Source: Nothophaeocryptopus gaeumannii (lineage: Eukaryota; Ascomycota; Dothideomycetes; Mycosphaerellales; Mycosphaerellaceae). Taken from it: DNA of 64,000 bases. Below, one piece after another: positions 44,562 to 54,697 of this stretch. The stretch is taken from assembly GCA_031771865.1 (NCBI GenBank), contig JASISA010000042.1, positions 1,605,501-1,669,500 on the forward strand, read 5' to 3'. The stretch's first letter is position 1, and every line of letters starts with the position of its first letter. The notes beneath the pieces are model-generated. The model saw only the letters and a list, made by a program, of their open reading frames with translations, was not told the DNA's origin and searched no databases. A program made the translations under genes and the position numbers.

Positions 44562-45080
44562 TCAAAAGCTCGCCGCATACCTAAACCCCCAATGATAAAT
44601 CACCAACCACTTCCCACTCGCCCTATCCCTCACCCAATGAAGTAAACCCAGACTATCCCTCCCAACTCCCTCCCCGTCCCCCGTTATCCTCACAAAACAC
44701 CACACAAGCGCCTCCCCCTTGATAACATCAACATCCGCATTCGCAGCCACAATGTCCATCCTCCAGTCCGGATGCGCATTCAACATCGCCTCATAGATCG
44801 CAAAATGCGTAGCTTTATCCACCTCCGAGGAAAGGCCATTGTGCTTTGCGCGGAATCTGGGGTGGGCGTAGGACTTGGCGAGGTGATAATTCCTGATATT
44901 GAAGCATTGGATGAGGTCGCGGGATTGTTGGATGAGGTCTTCGGAGGCGGTTTGATTGTGCGAGGGGGTTTGCGAGTGGCGGTGTGGGTAGGAGGAGGTT
45001 GGGTTTGAGGGGAGGAGTATTGAGAGGGAGGAGTTGGGTTGGTGAACGGGGCCGGCGTAGCGAGGGAGGGTTGTTGCCAT
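44562..45080 (-). CDS. SnoaL/NTF2-like protein
   Basis: A single exon encodes 172 residues. After a Ser/Pro/His-rich N-terminus of about 45 residues comes a cone-shaped alpha+beta domain: helix SEDLIQQSRDLIQCFNIRNY, then AHPRFRAKHNGL, helix THFAIYEAMLNAHPDWRMDI, strand GEALVWCFVRITGD and final strands GLLHWVRDRASGKWLVIYHW. The pattern, HPDW before a strand and a terminal HW, is typical of SnoaL-like members of the NTF2 superfamily. Whether it is an enzyme or a ligand-binding protein is not clear. The ATG at 45080 has a good context. No signal peptide. Confidence 0.75.
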   Translation of the reverse strand: MATTLPRYAGPVHQPNSSLSILLPSNPTSSYPHRHSQTPSHNQTASEDLIQQSRDLIQCFNIRNYHLAKSYAHPRFRAKHNGLSSEVDKATHFAIYEAMLNAHPDWRMDIVAANADVDVIKGEALVWCFVRITGDGEGVGRDSLGLLHWVRDRASGKWLVIYHWGFRYAASF

Positions 45081-45766
45081 GGTTTGTGGTTTGGATGCCC
45101 GTTGGGCGTGTGGTGTGTTTTGCGGGCTAGTCGATTGGCAGTGTTCGATCGTTGGACTGTGGTGTGTGTTCGAGTATGACAGAGTTGTTCAGGTGTCTTG
45201 ATAGACTCGAGAAACGCTCAAAGGGTTGAATCTGTTATCGGAAGAGTTGCAATGATGTCTCGGCTGCTAGATGGACCCTTCCGAGGTCCGGCCCAAGTGC
45301 TGCCACCCACCATTGCTGATCAGTGTTCCTCATTCGTTCGGTTGTGGCTGCGGATCCTCAAATGAGGCAAGATTGTTTGCGCATTTTAGCCGGAGCGACC
45401 ATGTGGTTCCCTATGCGGTAAAAAGCTGGAAGATCATCACACGGTTCCTGAAGTCGAATCCCACTATTGGTGACGCAGCTCCAGCCAAGGCCTCCAATGC
45501 CACCATTTCAATCCTTTGCAGACGAATTCCGTGGGACCAGCGACGCTGATTAGTGAACACGATGATACGCATGTTGAAGGCATCGCGTCCATGCGATCAT
45601 GTGCCCCAAGCGCCTGTCGCGCTCTTTCAGCTGAACGGACAAACATCCTCACTCGGCTTGGCGGCTTTGTGGTATGGCGTAGGCGGCGTCCAGGGTCTGT
45701 AAGGCATTCTTGATGCCTAATTGTACAACATTTGATGTACCTGGCATGCGGTAGACAACATTGACT
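45081..45766. other. Intergenic
   Basis: Promoter of the SnoaL-like gene and 3' region of the next minus-strand gene. No gene seen. Confidence 0.4.
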
Positions 45767-48028
45767 TCAATTAATTGACGCATCCGGCACGCCATCTCCA
45801 CCAGAGCCCGGCGTACCGACTCCATCATCGGCTTCGATGCGAAATGTCCATTCCCTCTCCCCTTCAACCTCCAACTGTAAGGGCGGCAGATTACACGGTC
45901 CCTTAAGGTCTCCAACATCGCCAAAAGTCCACCGCTCAATGCACGGGTTGCGAACCAGACGGACGCGGTACTCGTGATCCTGTTCAAGAAATTCTGTTTG
46001 AACAAGCCAGCGCCACCAGACCCATGGACCGTATTCATTCTGGTGACGGCAGGCTTTGATACTCAATAAACCGGCTTCTCCAGGATGCACGGTTAGCATC
46101 AAAGGCTTTTGGTCGTCTGGTAGCTGAGAGCCAAGAGCTGATTCCTCGGACCAGCTTTGCACGCGCGAATCGGCCCATTCATACAGCTGCATGGATGGCT
46201 TTAGTAGCAATGTCCCGGTGGTAAGATCCTCTACCTCGAATGCGTCTTCAAAAGTGAGCCAAGACAGGGGGTGGATGGTGATTGCTTGGTTTGACATCAA
46301 ATTAAGCTTCATTCTGATGCTCGGTATCTGACTGTCGGGGTCTTCTTCAACCCAAGCGGGGCACAAGGCGGGAACTGAGTATCGCAGTGTTACGCGCGGT
46401 TGTTGTGCTTCCGAGATCTCGTTCCGTGGGCTACAAAGGCTCCATATCGTGTGAAGTTCGTCTGTAACCAGGCGCCAGAACTGAAGGTGACTGACTCGTA
46501 ATGGTATTCTACCGTATTCCGGGTGGCTTGCAGGTATAGCTGATTCGAAGTTGTCCGGGTACAGCGATTGTGGGTTGCTGTAAATCAGCATTGGCCCGGC
46601 AAGCTGAGACGCCTCGTCCAAAAAGAGGAATACATCTCGAAAGCTCCTCGATGGCCATGAGGAGTAGTCGACAAAGTGCGGTGGTATCATGAAGTCTACG
46701 ACCTGCAGCAACAACTCCTCTGGCAGTACGTGTCCTGCGACTTTGTCCAGTATCATCTTCGCACAGTTCCTCCTGTTGGGCCCTGTAGACCAGCGATATT
46801 TTGCCTCATGGTTGTAGTGTGAAAGAGCAGAGTCAAGGCTGGGAAGATTACGAGTGATGTCTAGCCTCCAAGACGTCCTCGCCAGGAGGTCTCTGTTCAG
46901 GCAAGCGAAAAGTGCTTCTGGTGCGAAATGAGGGCAATCGGCGCTGAGATAGAGATTGAAAGCAAAGTGCGGCCGTGACTTACTCCTTCGGCTATCCCAG
47001 ACGCTTGTTGTCGGCCAGCCAATGGTGTCCTCATAGACAGCGCAGCGTACGTCTGGTAGATCACTTGCCGTCTTCCAGAGATCTTTCAAATCAAATGCTA
47101 GGGGAGACTCCTGTGGATCTTCCGTATTGTCTGCCTCTGCTTCTTGGTCGGCAAGATCTGCAGCTGTTTGTGCCGCCAGTGTATGGTTGACCGCGCCGTT
47201 GAGACCAGGTAAAAGCGCAGGCTGCGCGTCTTGCTGCGCAGAAGGATCTTGGGCAGGATACAAAGCAGGCGACACGGCGCGTTCGTTGATTCTCTGGAGA
47301 TCGAGCTGAGCCCAAACGCTTCCAGCTTCTCTCCAGCAATTTGCCAGCCGTCGTTGAAGCAGCTCGCTGCCACGTATTCTTGTCGCATAAGTCGCGATCT
47401 CGTGACCAGACGGCACGCCTTGTTGGAATTCATCGCGATCAAACTGGTTCCGGTCGAAACTGGTGAACAAAAGTCCATTTGATTGCCAGTCATTGGAATC
47501 GATGACAATTATTCGACCGCGATGGGCGTGCATGGCTCCAGCCATTGTGCGATCCCAGCGCCACAGCATCGCTGGCCAGCCTTCATCTCCGTTTCGGTGT
47601 GGAATTTCTCTCATCTGATGCGCAATACAAGCCAAGATGTTGCTAAAGCCTCCGGAATAGATCTGGAAGTGATACTCGCATTCCGAGGCGTGTGGATCTC
47701 GTGCACTCCTAGCACGATGAGCTGCACGGCGAGACAGCTGAGCAAAGCGTTCAGAGCTGTCAAACCACTCGACGAACTTGGCCGGGAATTTTGGGTCTGC
47801 AATCACCTCGTCGGCGCTGTTCAAGATGTAGATCTGGAAGGGAAATGGAGGTATTGGGTCCTGGCTGGAATGCCATCGGGAAGTCATCCAAGCCAACTTG
47901 ATAGGTTCGTCCCTGTGGTCTCTGATCTGTGCAACCTTTGGTCTTTTCGGAGCTGCTTGACCATCTGCCGCCGCAGCCTCTCCTCGGCCGTGGTCCATGT
48001 TCCGTATGGCGGTGGTGCTCTGCCACAT
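45767..48028 (-). CDS. 753-residue uncharacterised protein
   Basis: A single uninterrupted exon of 2262 nt starts at ATG 48028 (MWQSTTAIRNMDHGRGE), with a possible second start 10 residues later. The N-terminus has a short basic PKRPKV stretch that could be a nuclear signal. The rest is Trp-rich and of globular composition: IKLAWMTSRWHSSQDPIPPF, YHFQIYSGGFSNILACIAHQ, WPTTSVWDSRRSKSRPHFAF, VLPEELLLQVVDFMIPPHF (F-box-like wording, but isolated), VSHLQFWRLVTDELHTIWSL and LLSIKACRHQNEYGPWVWW. I recognise no catalytic motif, no signal peptide and no membrane segment. Codon use is coding-like along the whole length. It is divergent from the Notchless/Rsa4 gene with 384 bp between starts. Confidence 0.8.
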   Translation of the reverse strand: MWQSTTAIRNMDHGRGEAAAADGQAAPKRPKVAQIRDHRDEPIKLAWMTSRWHSSQDPIPPFPFQIYILNSADEVIADPKFPAKFVEWFDSSERFAQLSRRAAHRARSARDPHASECEYHFQIYSGGFSNILACIAHQMREIPHRNGDEGWPAMLWRWDRTMAGAMHAHRGRIIVIDSNDWQSNGLLFTSFDRNQFDRDEFQQGVPSGHEIATYATRIRGSELLQRRLANCWREAGSVWAQLDLQRINERAVSPALYPAQDPSAQQDAQPALLPGLNGAVNHTLAAQTAADLADQEAEADNTEDPQESPLAFDLKDLWKTASDLPDVRCAVYEDTIGWPTTSVWDSRRSKSRPHFAFNLYLSADCPHFAPEALFACLNRDLLARTSWRLDITRNLPSLDSALSHYNHEAKYRWSTGPNRRNCAKMILDKVAGHVLPEELLLQVVDFMIPPHFVDYSSWPSRSFRDVFLFLDEASQLAGPMLIYSNPQSLYPDNFESAIPASHPEYGRIPLRVSHLQFWRLVTDELHTIWSLCSPRNEISEAQQPRVTLRYSVPALCPAWVEEDPDSQIPSIRMKLNLMSNQAITIHPLSWLTFEDAFEVEDLTTGTLLLKPSMQLYEWADSRVQSWSEESALGSQLPDDQKPLMLTVHPGEAGLLSIKACRHQNEYGPWVWWRWLVQTEFLEQDHEYRVRLVRNPCIERWTFGDVGDLKGPCNLPPLQLEVEGEREWTFRIEADDGVGTPGSGGDGVPDASIN

Positions 48029-48412
48029 ACTGCGATGCCGCCACTCAAGGAGCGGACCGGCAGCGTCTCACGAACGCGTGAACCAAATCAGTCTCCAGAA
48101 CAACGTACCACACTACGAGCATGGCAGCGCGGAAATATCTGGAGATTCAGGTCGATGAGGTTGATGTCAGGTCGAATGGAGGCAGCCCAGTCGCGGACGA
48201 CGTGTGAGGGTGTTCTGCCGCCTCGGACATACAGCTTACCGCCGATGCACGACTGCCAAGCCCGGACCTCTAAAGGCAATTTTACGCGGGCGACATCAGA
48301 AATGTTCGCGAGCTTCTCGACACAGCGCGCGCGCGCTCTCTCTCTCTTTGAAGGTGCATTTTCAACCGACCGACAACTCTCTCGAGCATCGAACGAGCTC
48401 ACATCCTTCGAG
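48029..48412. promoter_or_regulatory. Shared divergent promoter with GC and CT tracts
   Basis: 384 bp between divergent starts. At about 48324-48348 an alternating GC run passes directly into a CT run, about 70 nt before the Notchless/Rsa4 start codon. Such pyrimidine tracts often lie near fungal transcription starts. Confidence 0.5.
48324..48348. repeat. (GC)n-(CT)n compound microsatellite
   Basis: About six GC dinucleotides are followed directly by about seven CT dinucleotides. Read directly; located in the leader of the gene starting at 48413. Confidence 0.75.
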
Positions 48413-49981
48413 ATGTCAACCGTTCCGCCGCCCCCATCGAAACGCCAAAAGACCGAATCCGCCTCCCGACAGCGAGAACAAGTCGATACCACGCCCACAG
48501 CGATTCCCGAAGGCACCCAGCGCATTCAATTTCGAGATGCAGACACCGGAGTTGCCCAAGGGCCGGTGGTCTCTGTCGCGTTAGCCGACCTCACTCCCAA
48601 AAACCTCTCGCTTCTCCTAAATTCGTTGCTCGGCAAAATAGATCCAGGCGACCGCCTGCCATATCGATTCTATAATCCATTTGGAGACGAAGGCGGGGAG
48701 TTCTCTCAGGCGGAAGTGATTCGAAAACACCTCGATGGAACGGCGACAACAGAACTACAGCTGGATATCCCCTGTAGGGCGGAGGCGGTTTTTAAGGTGA
48801 AGCCAGTTACCCGCTGCTCAGCATCGATATCAGGGCATGGAGAAGCGATTCTGAGTGCAGCATTCTCACCTGCAAGTTCTTCGAGGTTAGCGACTGGAGG
48901 CGGAGACAAGACGGCTCGCATTTGGGATTGTGATACCGGAACACCTCAACACACGTTGAAAGGGCACACCGGATGGGTATTAGCAGTCGCTTGGTCGCCC
49001 GATGAAGGGATCTTAGCGACGGGGAGCTACGATAATACGGTACGATTGTGGGACCCCAAAAAAGGCTCTTCTCTGGGAGGACCTCTCAAAGGACACACAA
49101 ACTACGTCACGAGCATAGCTTGGGAGCCCTACCATTCTCGAGAGCCGGGTCGACCGCGATTAGCCTCCGCATCAAAAGACTTCACGATTCGAGTATGGGA
49201 CGCCGTTTCAGGACACACAGACATGGCCCTCACAGGCCACAAAGGCTCCGTACAATGCGTCAAATGGGGCGGACAAGGCTGGATTTACTCCGCCTCCATC
49301 GACAAAACCGTCAAAATCTGGGACGCCTTCAAAGGCACTCTCGTGTTCACACTCAAAGACCACGCCCATCGAGTGAATTCCCTGGCCCTCTCAACTGACT
49401 TCGCAATTCGAACGGGCTACTTCGACCACACCGGCCGGAAATCCGTTCCTGCGACAATTGAAGAAAAGCGCGAGAAAGCAAAGCAGAGATATCAGGCAGC
49501 TCTGGCGTCATCAGGCGGCATCGAGAGGCTAGTCACCGTCTCAGACGACATGACAATGTTCCTCTTCTCCATCCCCAAATCCTTCGCCTCCGACTCTAAT
49601 AAGACACCCAAGGCGCTGACGCGCATGCACGGCCACCAAAAACCCATCAACCACGTAACCTTTTCCCCCGACGGCACAACAATCGCCTCTTCAGGTTTCG
49701 ACAACCACGTAAAACTATGGTCCGCCCGCGACGGAAAATTTCTCACAACCTTACGAGGTCACGTCGGTCCCGTGTATCAATCTGCTTTCTCGGCGGATTC
49801 GAGGTTGCTGGTTAGTGCTAGTGAGGATACAACGTTGAAGGCTTGGGATGTGAGGACGGGGAAATTGGCGGAGAATTTACCTGGGCATCAGAGTCGTGTG
49901 TTTGCGGTTGATTGGTCTCCTGATGGGGAGCGCGTTGGGAGTGGTGGTGAGGATAAAGCCGTGCGTATTTGGAGGCACTAG
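48413..49981 (+). CDS. RSA4: Ribosome assembly WD40 protein Notchless/Rsa4
   Basis: From ATG at 48413 the single exon encodes 522 residues. The N-terminal domain (about 38-135) is the NLE/ubiquitin-like module: IQFRDADTGVAQGPVVSVAL, LSLLLNSLLG, DRLPYRFY, then GEFSQAEVIRKHL with an exposed Glu as in the segment that engages the Rea1/Mdn1 MIDAS. Eight WD40 units follow, for example GHGEAILSAAFSPASSSRLA, GHTGWVLAVAWSPDEG, GHTNYVTSIAWEP, DHAHRVNSLALS, GHQKPINHVTFSPDGTTIAS and GHQSRVFAVDWSPDGERVGS, ending DKAVRIWRH. The known role is release of pre-60S particles from the nucleolus by Rea1. The frame is open upstream, but 48413 fits the family start. Confidence 0.95.
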   Translation: MSTVPPPPSKRQKTESASRQREQVDTTPTAIPEGTQRIQFRDADTGVAQGPVVSVALADLTPKNLSLLLNSLLGKIDPGDRLPYRFYNPFGDEGGEFSQAEVIRKHLDGTATTELQLDIPCRAEAVFKVKPVTRCSASISGHGEAILSAAFSPASSSRLATGGGDKTARIWDCDTGTPQHTLKGHTGWVLAVAWSPDEGILATGSYDNTVRLWDPKKGSSLGGPLKGHTNYVTSIAWEPYHSREPGRPRLASASKDFTIRVWDAVSGHTDMALTGHKGSVQCVKWGGQGWIYSASIDKTVKIWDAFKGTLVFTLKDHAHRVNSLALSTDFAIRTGYFDHTGRKSVPATIEEKREKAKQRYQAALASSGGIERLVTVSDDMTMFLFSIPKSFASDSNKTPKALTRMHGHQKPINHVTFSPDGTTIASSGFDNHVKLWSARDGKFLTTLRGHVGPVYQSAFSADSRLLVSASEDTTLKAWDVRTGKLAENLPGHQSRVFAVDWSPDGERVGSGGEDKAVRIWRH

Positions 49982-50318
49982 TAGGACGGAGAAGGGGTAA
50001 ATATATGGCTGGGGACGAGGGACACTCGAGAGGAATGAGACGAACCTTGCTGCTGGAGAGGATGCCAGGCGTTTGTGAAGCGTTACTTTTGTAGGAAGGC
50101 ATGAGGCGAGATTAATGATACCCATTTGGCGTTTTTGACACTTCATATTTGTCCATGCTAGCTTCGATGATCGGGATGCTTTGGTCTAACGCACATGACA
50201 TGCGTACCAAGCCTAGCCTCCATGTACAGCGCTCACTACCACCATCATTTCCTTCTCACCAGAGCCATTATCCCCTCACTCAAGCCGCCATCGCCTGCTC
50301 ATCCAAAAACTCCACGCT
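49982..50318. other. Convergent 3' spacer
   Basis: Between Notchless/Rsa4 and the convergent C9-methyltransferase gene. No gene seen. Confidence 0.4.
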
Positions 50319-52002
50319 CTACTTGGAGCCCGGGAAGCTTGACTTGCCCGCCGCCTGACTAGCAGCAAGTGCGCCCTGGAGACCCCACTGGTTCTGCACA
50401 CCCTCAATACGATGCGTCGAATTGATATTCTTGACGAGTGTGAGTTGGTAGCAAGTCGCGCTGCCTTGGCGAGAGATGATGGTGCTGTAGGCGAGAAAAT
50501 ATTCCCAGATCTAAAGCAAAAGCAAGTCAGCAGATATTCGCACGGAGAAGAAGCGAGGGTGTTGGAGAGAAGCCTTACCCTAAACCACCGAGTCCCATAC
50601 TTCGCGATGATTTTACCCTTATTCGCCATCCAATTCCGATACCACCTCCAAAGCGTAGCCGAGTAATGAACACCAATCGTATCAACAGCCTTAACCTCAA
50701 AGCCCGCACCCTCCAACTTATCAACAAAGAACCCGAGAGGAGTCGAAGCGTCCGCGCCAGGGAAGATGTACTTGTTCATGAAAAGACCCCAGATGAGGTC
50801 CTCGTACTGCCAGCTCTTGCGCAGACCGGCGATCTGCAAGAAGAAGACTCCGTCGTCATCGAGCATGTCGTAGACTTGCTTGAGGAAAGTACCGAAGTAG
50901 CGGACTCCGACGTGCTCGGCCATCTCGAGACAGGTGATTTTGTTGTAGCCACCGTGTGGGACAGGAATGTCGCGGTAGTCCATGCAGAGGATTCGGGATT
51001 GCTCTTCTGGGATGCCAGCCTTGCGGAGACCGCTGTTGCCCCAGACAGTCTGGTTGCGACCGAGAGTGACACCGGTAGCCTGAGCGCCGTAGTTGACGGA
51101 AGCGAATTTGGCGAGGGTGCCCCATCCACAGCCAATGTCGAGCAGAGTCTCATCTTTCTTGAGCCCAATCTTCTCACAGACGATGCTCAACTTGTTATCT
51201 TGCAGCTGCTCCAGACTCTCCTCCTTGTTGATGTCCGAAATAATCCCACTAGTGTAAATCATGCGAGGACCCAAGAACCAGCCATAAAAATCATCACCAC
51301 GATCATAGTGGTCTCGGACTTGCTCTTCATCCTGACTCCTTGTGTGCATAATCACCTCAGGCATCATACCCGTTAAGAAAAACCAGAACAGACTCAACGT
51401 GAACCGGAAGTTCGCCCAGTCATGTCTATACTCCATAATCTCCAAACAGTCTCCCTTGAAATCCACCTCTTCAGCGAAATACATCTCGTGGAAAGTCTCC
51501 ATGGGAATCTTATTCTTGCCGCGGTATTTCCTGCGATCCTCATCTTTCTTGAAGTGGAGGTAGTGGTCGATGGGGAGGCCAGGGAAGCGAGCCTTCTCGT
51601 TGAGGCGGGGAGACATGGAGGAGGCGACGGTCCAGAAGGCCATGAGGATTGGGATGGCAGTGAGGATAGCGAAGAAGATCCATGTTAGGATGCCTCCGCC
51701 AACTTGCCAGGCGAAGTAGCCGGGGATGGCAGTGAGCAGGGTGAAGAGGAAGGCGTTGTTGAAGCTATCGCTGGAGGGACCGTCGGCGGGGAGGGGTGCG
51801 TTCTTAATGGCAGGGTACTGAACAAATTTTTGTTAGAGAAGAGTCTTGTAAGTGAAGATTGGAGGTATTGGCGTACATTGGTCGCGCGGACGCCAAAGTC
51901 CTCAACCTCCGAGTTGGGACTTGAAGTGTGCGCGGGAGTCTGGATGAACTCGAAATCGTCCTCGACCAAAGACGCACCGGGCGTCTTGCTTGCAGCAGAC
52001 AT
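50319..52002 (-). CDS. Sphingolipid C9-methyltransferase
   Basis: Three exons (52002-51877, 51817-50579, 50510-50319) total 1557 nt, giving 518 residues. After an acidic cytosolic N-terminus (MSAASKTPGASLVEDDFEF) there are two membrane segments (AFLFTLLTAIPGYFAWQVGG, then TWIFFAILTAIPILMAFWTV). The cyclopropane-fatty-acid-synthase-like methyltransferase domain follows: RDHYDRGDDFYGWFLGPRMI, SAM-binding LLDIGCGWGTLAKF, GVTLGRNQTVWG, ITCLEMAEHVGVRYF and DDGVFFLQIAGLR. The fungal C-terminal extension ends IWEYFLAYSTIISRQGSATC, then QNQWGLQGALAASQ. The enzyme adds the C9 methyl group to the sphingoid base of glucosylceramide in the ER or Golgi. The length matches fungal homologues. Introns are 59 and 68 nt. 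Confidence 0.93.
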
Positions 52003-52467
52003 TGTGAATGTCGCTTTGTGCTGCAATGGCTTGACGATCGACAGCGGTGAAGCATTGGAAAGCTCGAATCCATTTCACAGGCATCTGAAACATCAAGTGG
52101 GGCTCTTGGCAGGGGTCTTACACATACGTTCAAGCACACGACGTGATCCGCGCGGCCTGTATGTTTAGGGGAAGACCTTGGTACGAGGAGACCCTGTCTT
52201 AAACCAAATGCATTCATTATCGATGTTTATTCGATCAACCTGGGCTGCCGAACTCTCTCGAGACCATGTCTACGCCAGCTCAGTCCATGATACATAATCC
52301 AACTCAGCCCTAGATGCTTGCTCGCTCGCTCGCTCATCATCAGCCACTGCTCCAATCTTACAATCAGAAGACGCACAGAGCCAGCTGATGCCTCTTAGTC
52401 CCGTAATGACCTTTCCTTTCCTTTTCCCAACCCACTATCCACGCCGCTGTAACTCGAAACATATGAT
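52003..52467. other. Intergenic with GCTC microrepeat
   Basis: Promoter of the C9-methyltransferase gene and 3' region of GFA1. A (GCTC)4-like run lies at about 52320-52335. No gene. Confidence 0.45.
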
Positions 52468-54697
52468 TTACTCCACGGTGACTGACTTCGCCAAATTACG
52501 CGGGAAGTCGACGTTCAAGCCCTCAGCAACTGCGAGCCAGTAGGACATGAGCTGCAGTGGAATTACGTTGAGCAGACCCTGGAGGACGTCGACGGTGTGT
52601 GGCACTTCAATCTTGTCCGTCTTCTCGCCTGGGAATTCCTTGTCGCCAGTGTTGCAGATGACAATTGGTCGGCCCTTGCGAGCGATGACTTGCTGGTAGG
52701 CGTTGAGGGACTTGGCGAAAATGTCGTCGCGGGTAAGGATCATCACTATTGGCAGGTTCTCGTCGACAAGAGCGAGCACTCCGTGCTTCAGCTCACCGGA
52801 CATAACGGCTTCGCAGTGCAAGTAGGAGATTTCCTTGATCTTGAGCGCACCCTCCAAGGCAGTAGCGTGCTGTGCTCCACGGCCGAGAAGAAGCAGAGAT
52901 TTCTGGTCCTTAAATTTGAGGCAGAGCTGCTTGATCTCCTGGTCCATCTTGAGGATAGTCTTGAACTGCTCGGAGATCTTGCCGAGACCCTCCATGATCT
53001 CCAGTCTACGCTGCTGCTTGCTCGCGCGGTCCTCAGACAGCAACAGAGCAAACATGATCATGCAGACGAATTGAGAAGTGTAAGCCTTGGTGGAAGCGAC
53101 ACCAATCTCGGGACCAGCGTTGATGTGGACACCGCAGTGTGTCATGAGAGAGATGGACGAGCCGACAGTGTTGACAATACCAACGGTCAGGGCACCACGC
53201 TCCAAGCAGTAGCGGAGGGCCATCAGGGAGTCCGCGGTCTCACCAGACTGAGAGACGAAGACGCAGGTGTCGTCACGGAAGACTGGCGCTTGACGATCGA
53301 GGAAGTCAGAGGCAAGCTCAACCGAGATCGGGATGTCAGTCAGCTCCTCGAAGGCTCCACGAACAGCCATGCAGGAGTGGTACGAGGTACCGCAGGCGAT
53401 GAAGATCAGACGTCTGCATCGTCGGATTGTGCTGAGGTACTGCTTCAAGCCACCGAGTGTCACCGTTTTGTCTTCCAAATTCAAACGACCGCGCATGGCG
53501 TTGACAACTGACTCTGGCTGCTCGAAGATTTCTTTTTGCATGAAGTGGTCGAAGCGACCCTTCATGATCTCCTGGAGCTCGATCTCGATCGTCTGGATGG
53601 CGCGCACATTGCTAGTGCCATCGGTCTTGGAGAGACGGTGGATGTTCAGCTGGCCCTCGTGGATGTGGGCAATGTCGTCGTCCTCAAGGTACAACACCTT
53701 CTTCGTGTGCTCGATGATAGCGGCAGGGTCGGAAGAAAGGAAGAACTCGGTGGGCTGCGGGACGCCATCGTCGGAAAGAAAAGCGCGCGACTGCGAGCGA
53801 TGGAGAAGGGACTTGTCTGGTGGAGCAAGGAGGTTGCCGCCGAGCATGCCTGGGCTCTTCTTGAGGGCGACATTCTGGCTGGCCTGCTCGGCAGGCAGAA
53901 CATCACCGCTGTCGCCAAACTCGACATCAACGAAGTCGACCTTCATCTTCTTCTGAGTGCGCACACCAACGACGAGAGGAGAACCCTTACGGGCAGCCAC
54001 GACCTCGCCTGGGAAGCGCACGCTCTTGATCAACAGACCGAAGGCGCCCTGCAGCTCCTTGATGACAGCCTTCACGAGGGTGGTGAAGTCGATGGTTGGG
54101 TGCTCATCGTAGATATACTTGGCCAGCTTAGCAATGGCCTCAGTGTCCGTCTCCGTCTCGAATCTGAAGCCCTTGCCCTCAAGCAGCGTCTTCAGCTCCT
54201 TGTAGTTGGTGATGATACCGTTGTGCACGACCGCGAACTCCCACTTAGGGTCGGATCTGTGAGGGTGGCAGTTCACTCTGCTTGGGGGACCGTGGGTGGC
54301 CCATCGAGTGTGCGCAATGCCTGCGTGGTTGTCAAAGACCTTGGTGAGGTCTGGCTTCTCCTCTGCGATCAGCTCCTTCAGCTTGACGACCTTGCCAACC
54401 TCTTTGAAAGCGAACACCTCATTGCGCTTGTCGCCGTCGACGGCTAGACCGGCAGAGTCGTAGCCTCTGTATTCGAGACGGGAGAGACCTGCGTTGTCCA
54501 CTGTCAGTCCAGGTTACATGCTAGAGGCAGGCAAGCTTTTGAGGGCTCCCGAATTTCGAGCTCACCGTTGACGAGTGTGTCAAGGATGTACTTCCTGTCC
54601 TTCTCCACCAGGTAGTTGATGTACCCAAAGATTCCACTGTTGTCAAGTCAGTCTCGCGCTCAGCCCATTGTCGTGCGGGCGCTGTTACGCACCACAT
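52468..54697 (-). CDS. GFA1: Glutamine:fructose-6-phosphate aminotransferase
   Basis: Three exons (54697-54693, 54636-54566, 54488-52468) sum to 2097 nt, giving 698 residues. Exon 1 is only five nucleotides; the first junction creates MCGIFGYINY with Cys2, the N-terminal glutaminase nucleophile after Met removal. The glutaminase domain shows RLEYRGYDSAG, HTRWATHGPPS and ETETDTEAIAKL, with a fungal insertion at about 215-300. The two SIS isomerase domains show FIACGTSYHSC, VFVSQSGETADS, STKAYTSQ, GRGAQHATALEGALK and SGELKHGVLALVDE, and the protein ends LAKSVTVE as expected. It catalyses the first committed step to UDP-GlcNAc and chitin in the cytosol and is normally feedback-inhibited. Introns are 56 and 77 nt. 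Confidence 0.97.

Noticed and set aside
47483..48412. In-frame upstream extension of the Notchless/Rsa4 frame
   Set aside because: It overlaps the divergent 753-residue gene antisense and the shared promoter; the family N-terminus begins at the ATG at 48413.
53536..54447. 303-codon plus-strand open frame opposite GFA1
   Set aside because: Antisense shadow of a strongly coding, conserved enzyme gene.
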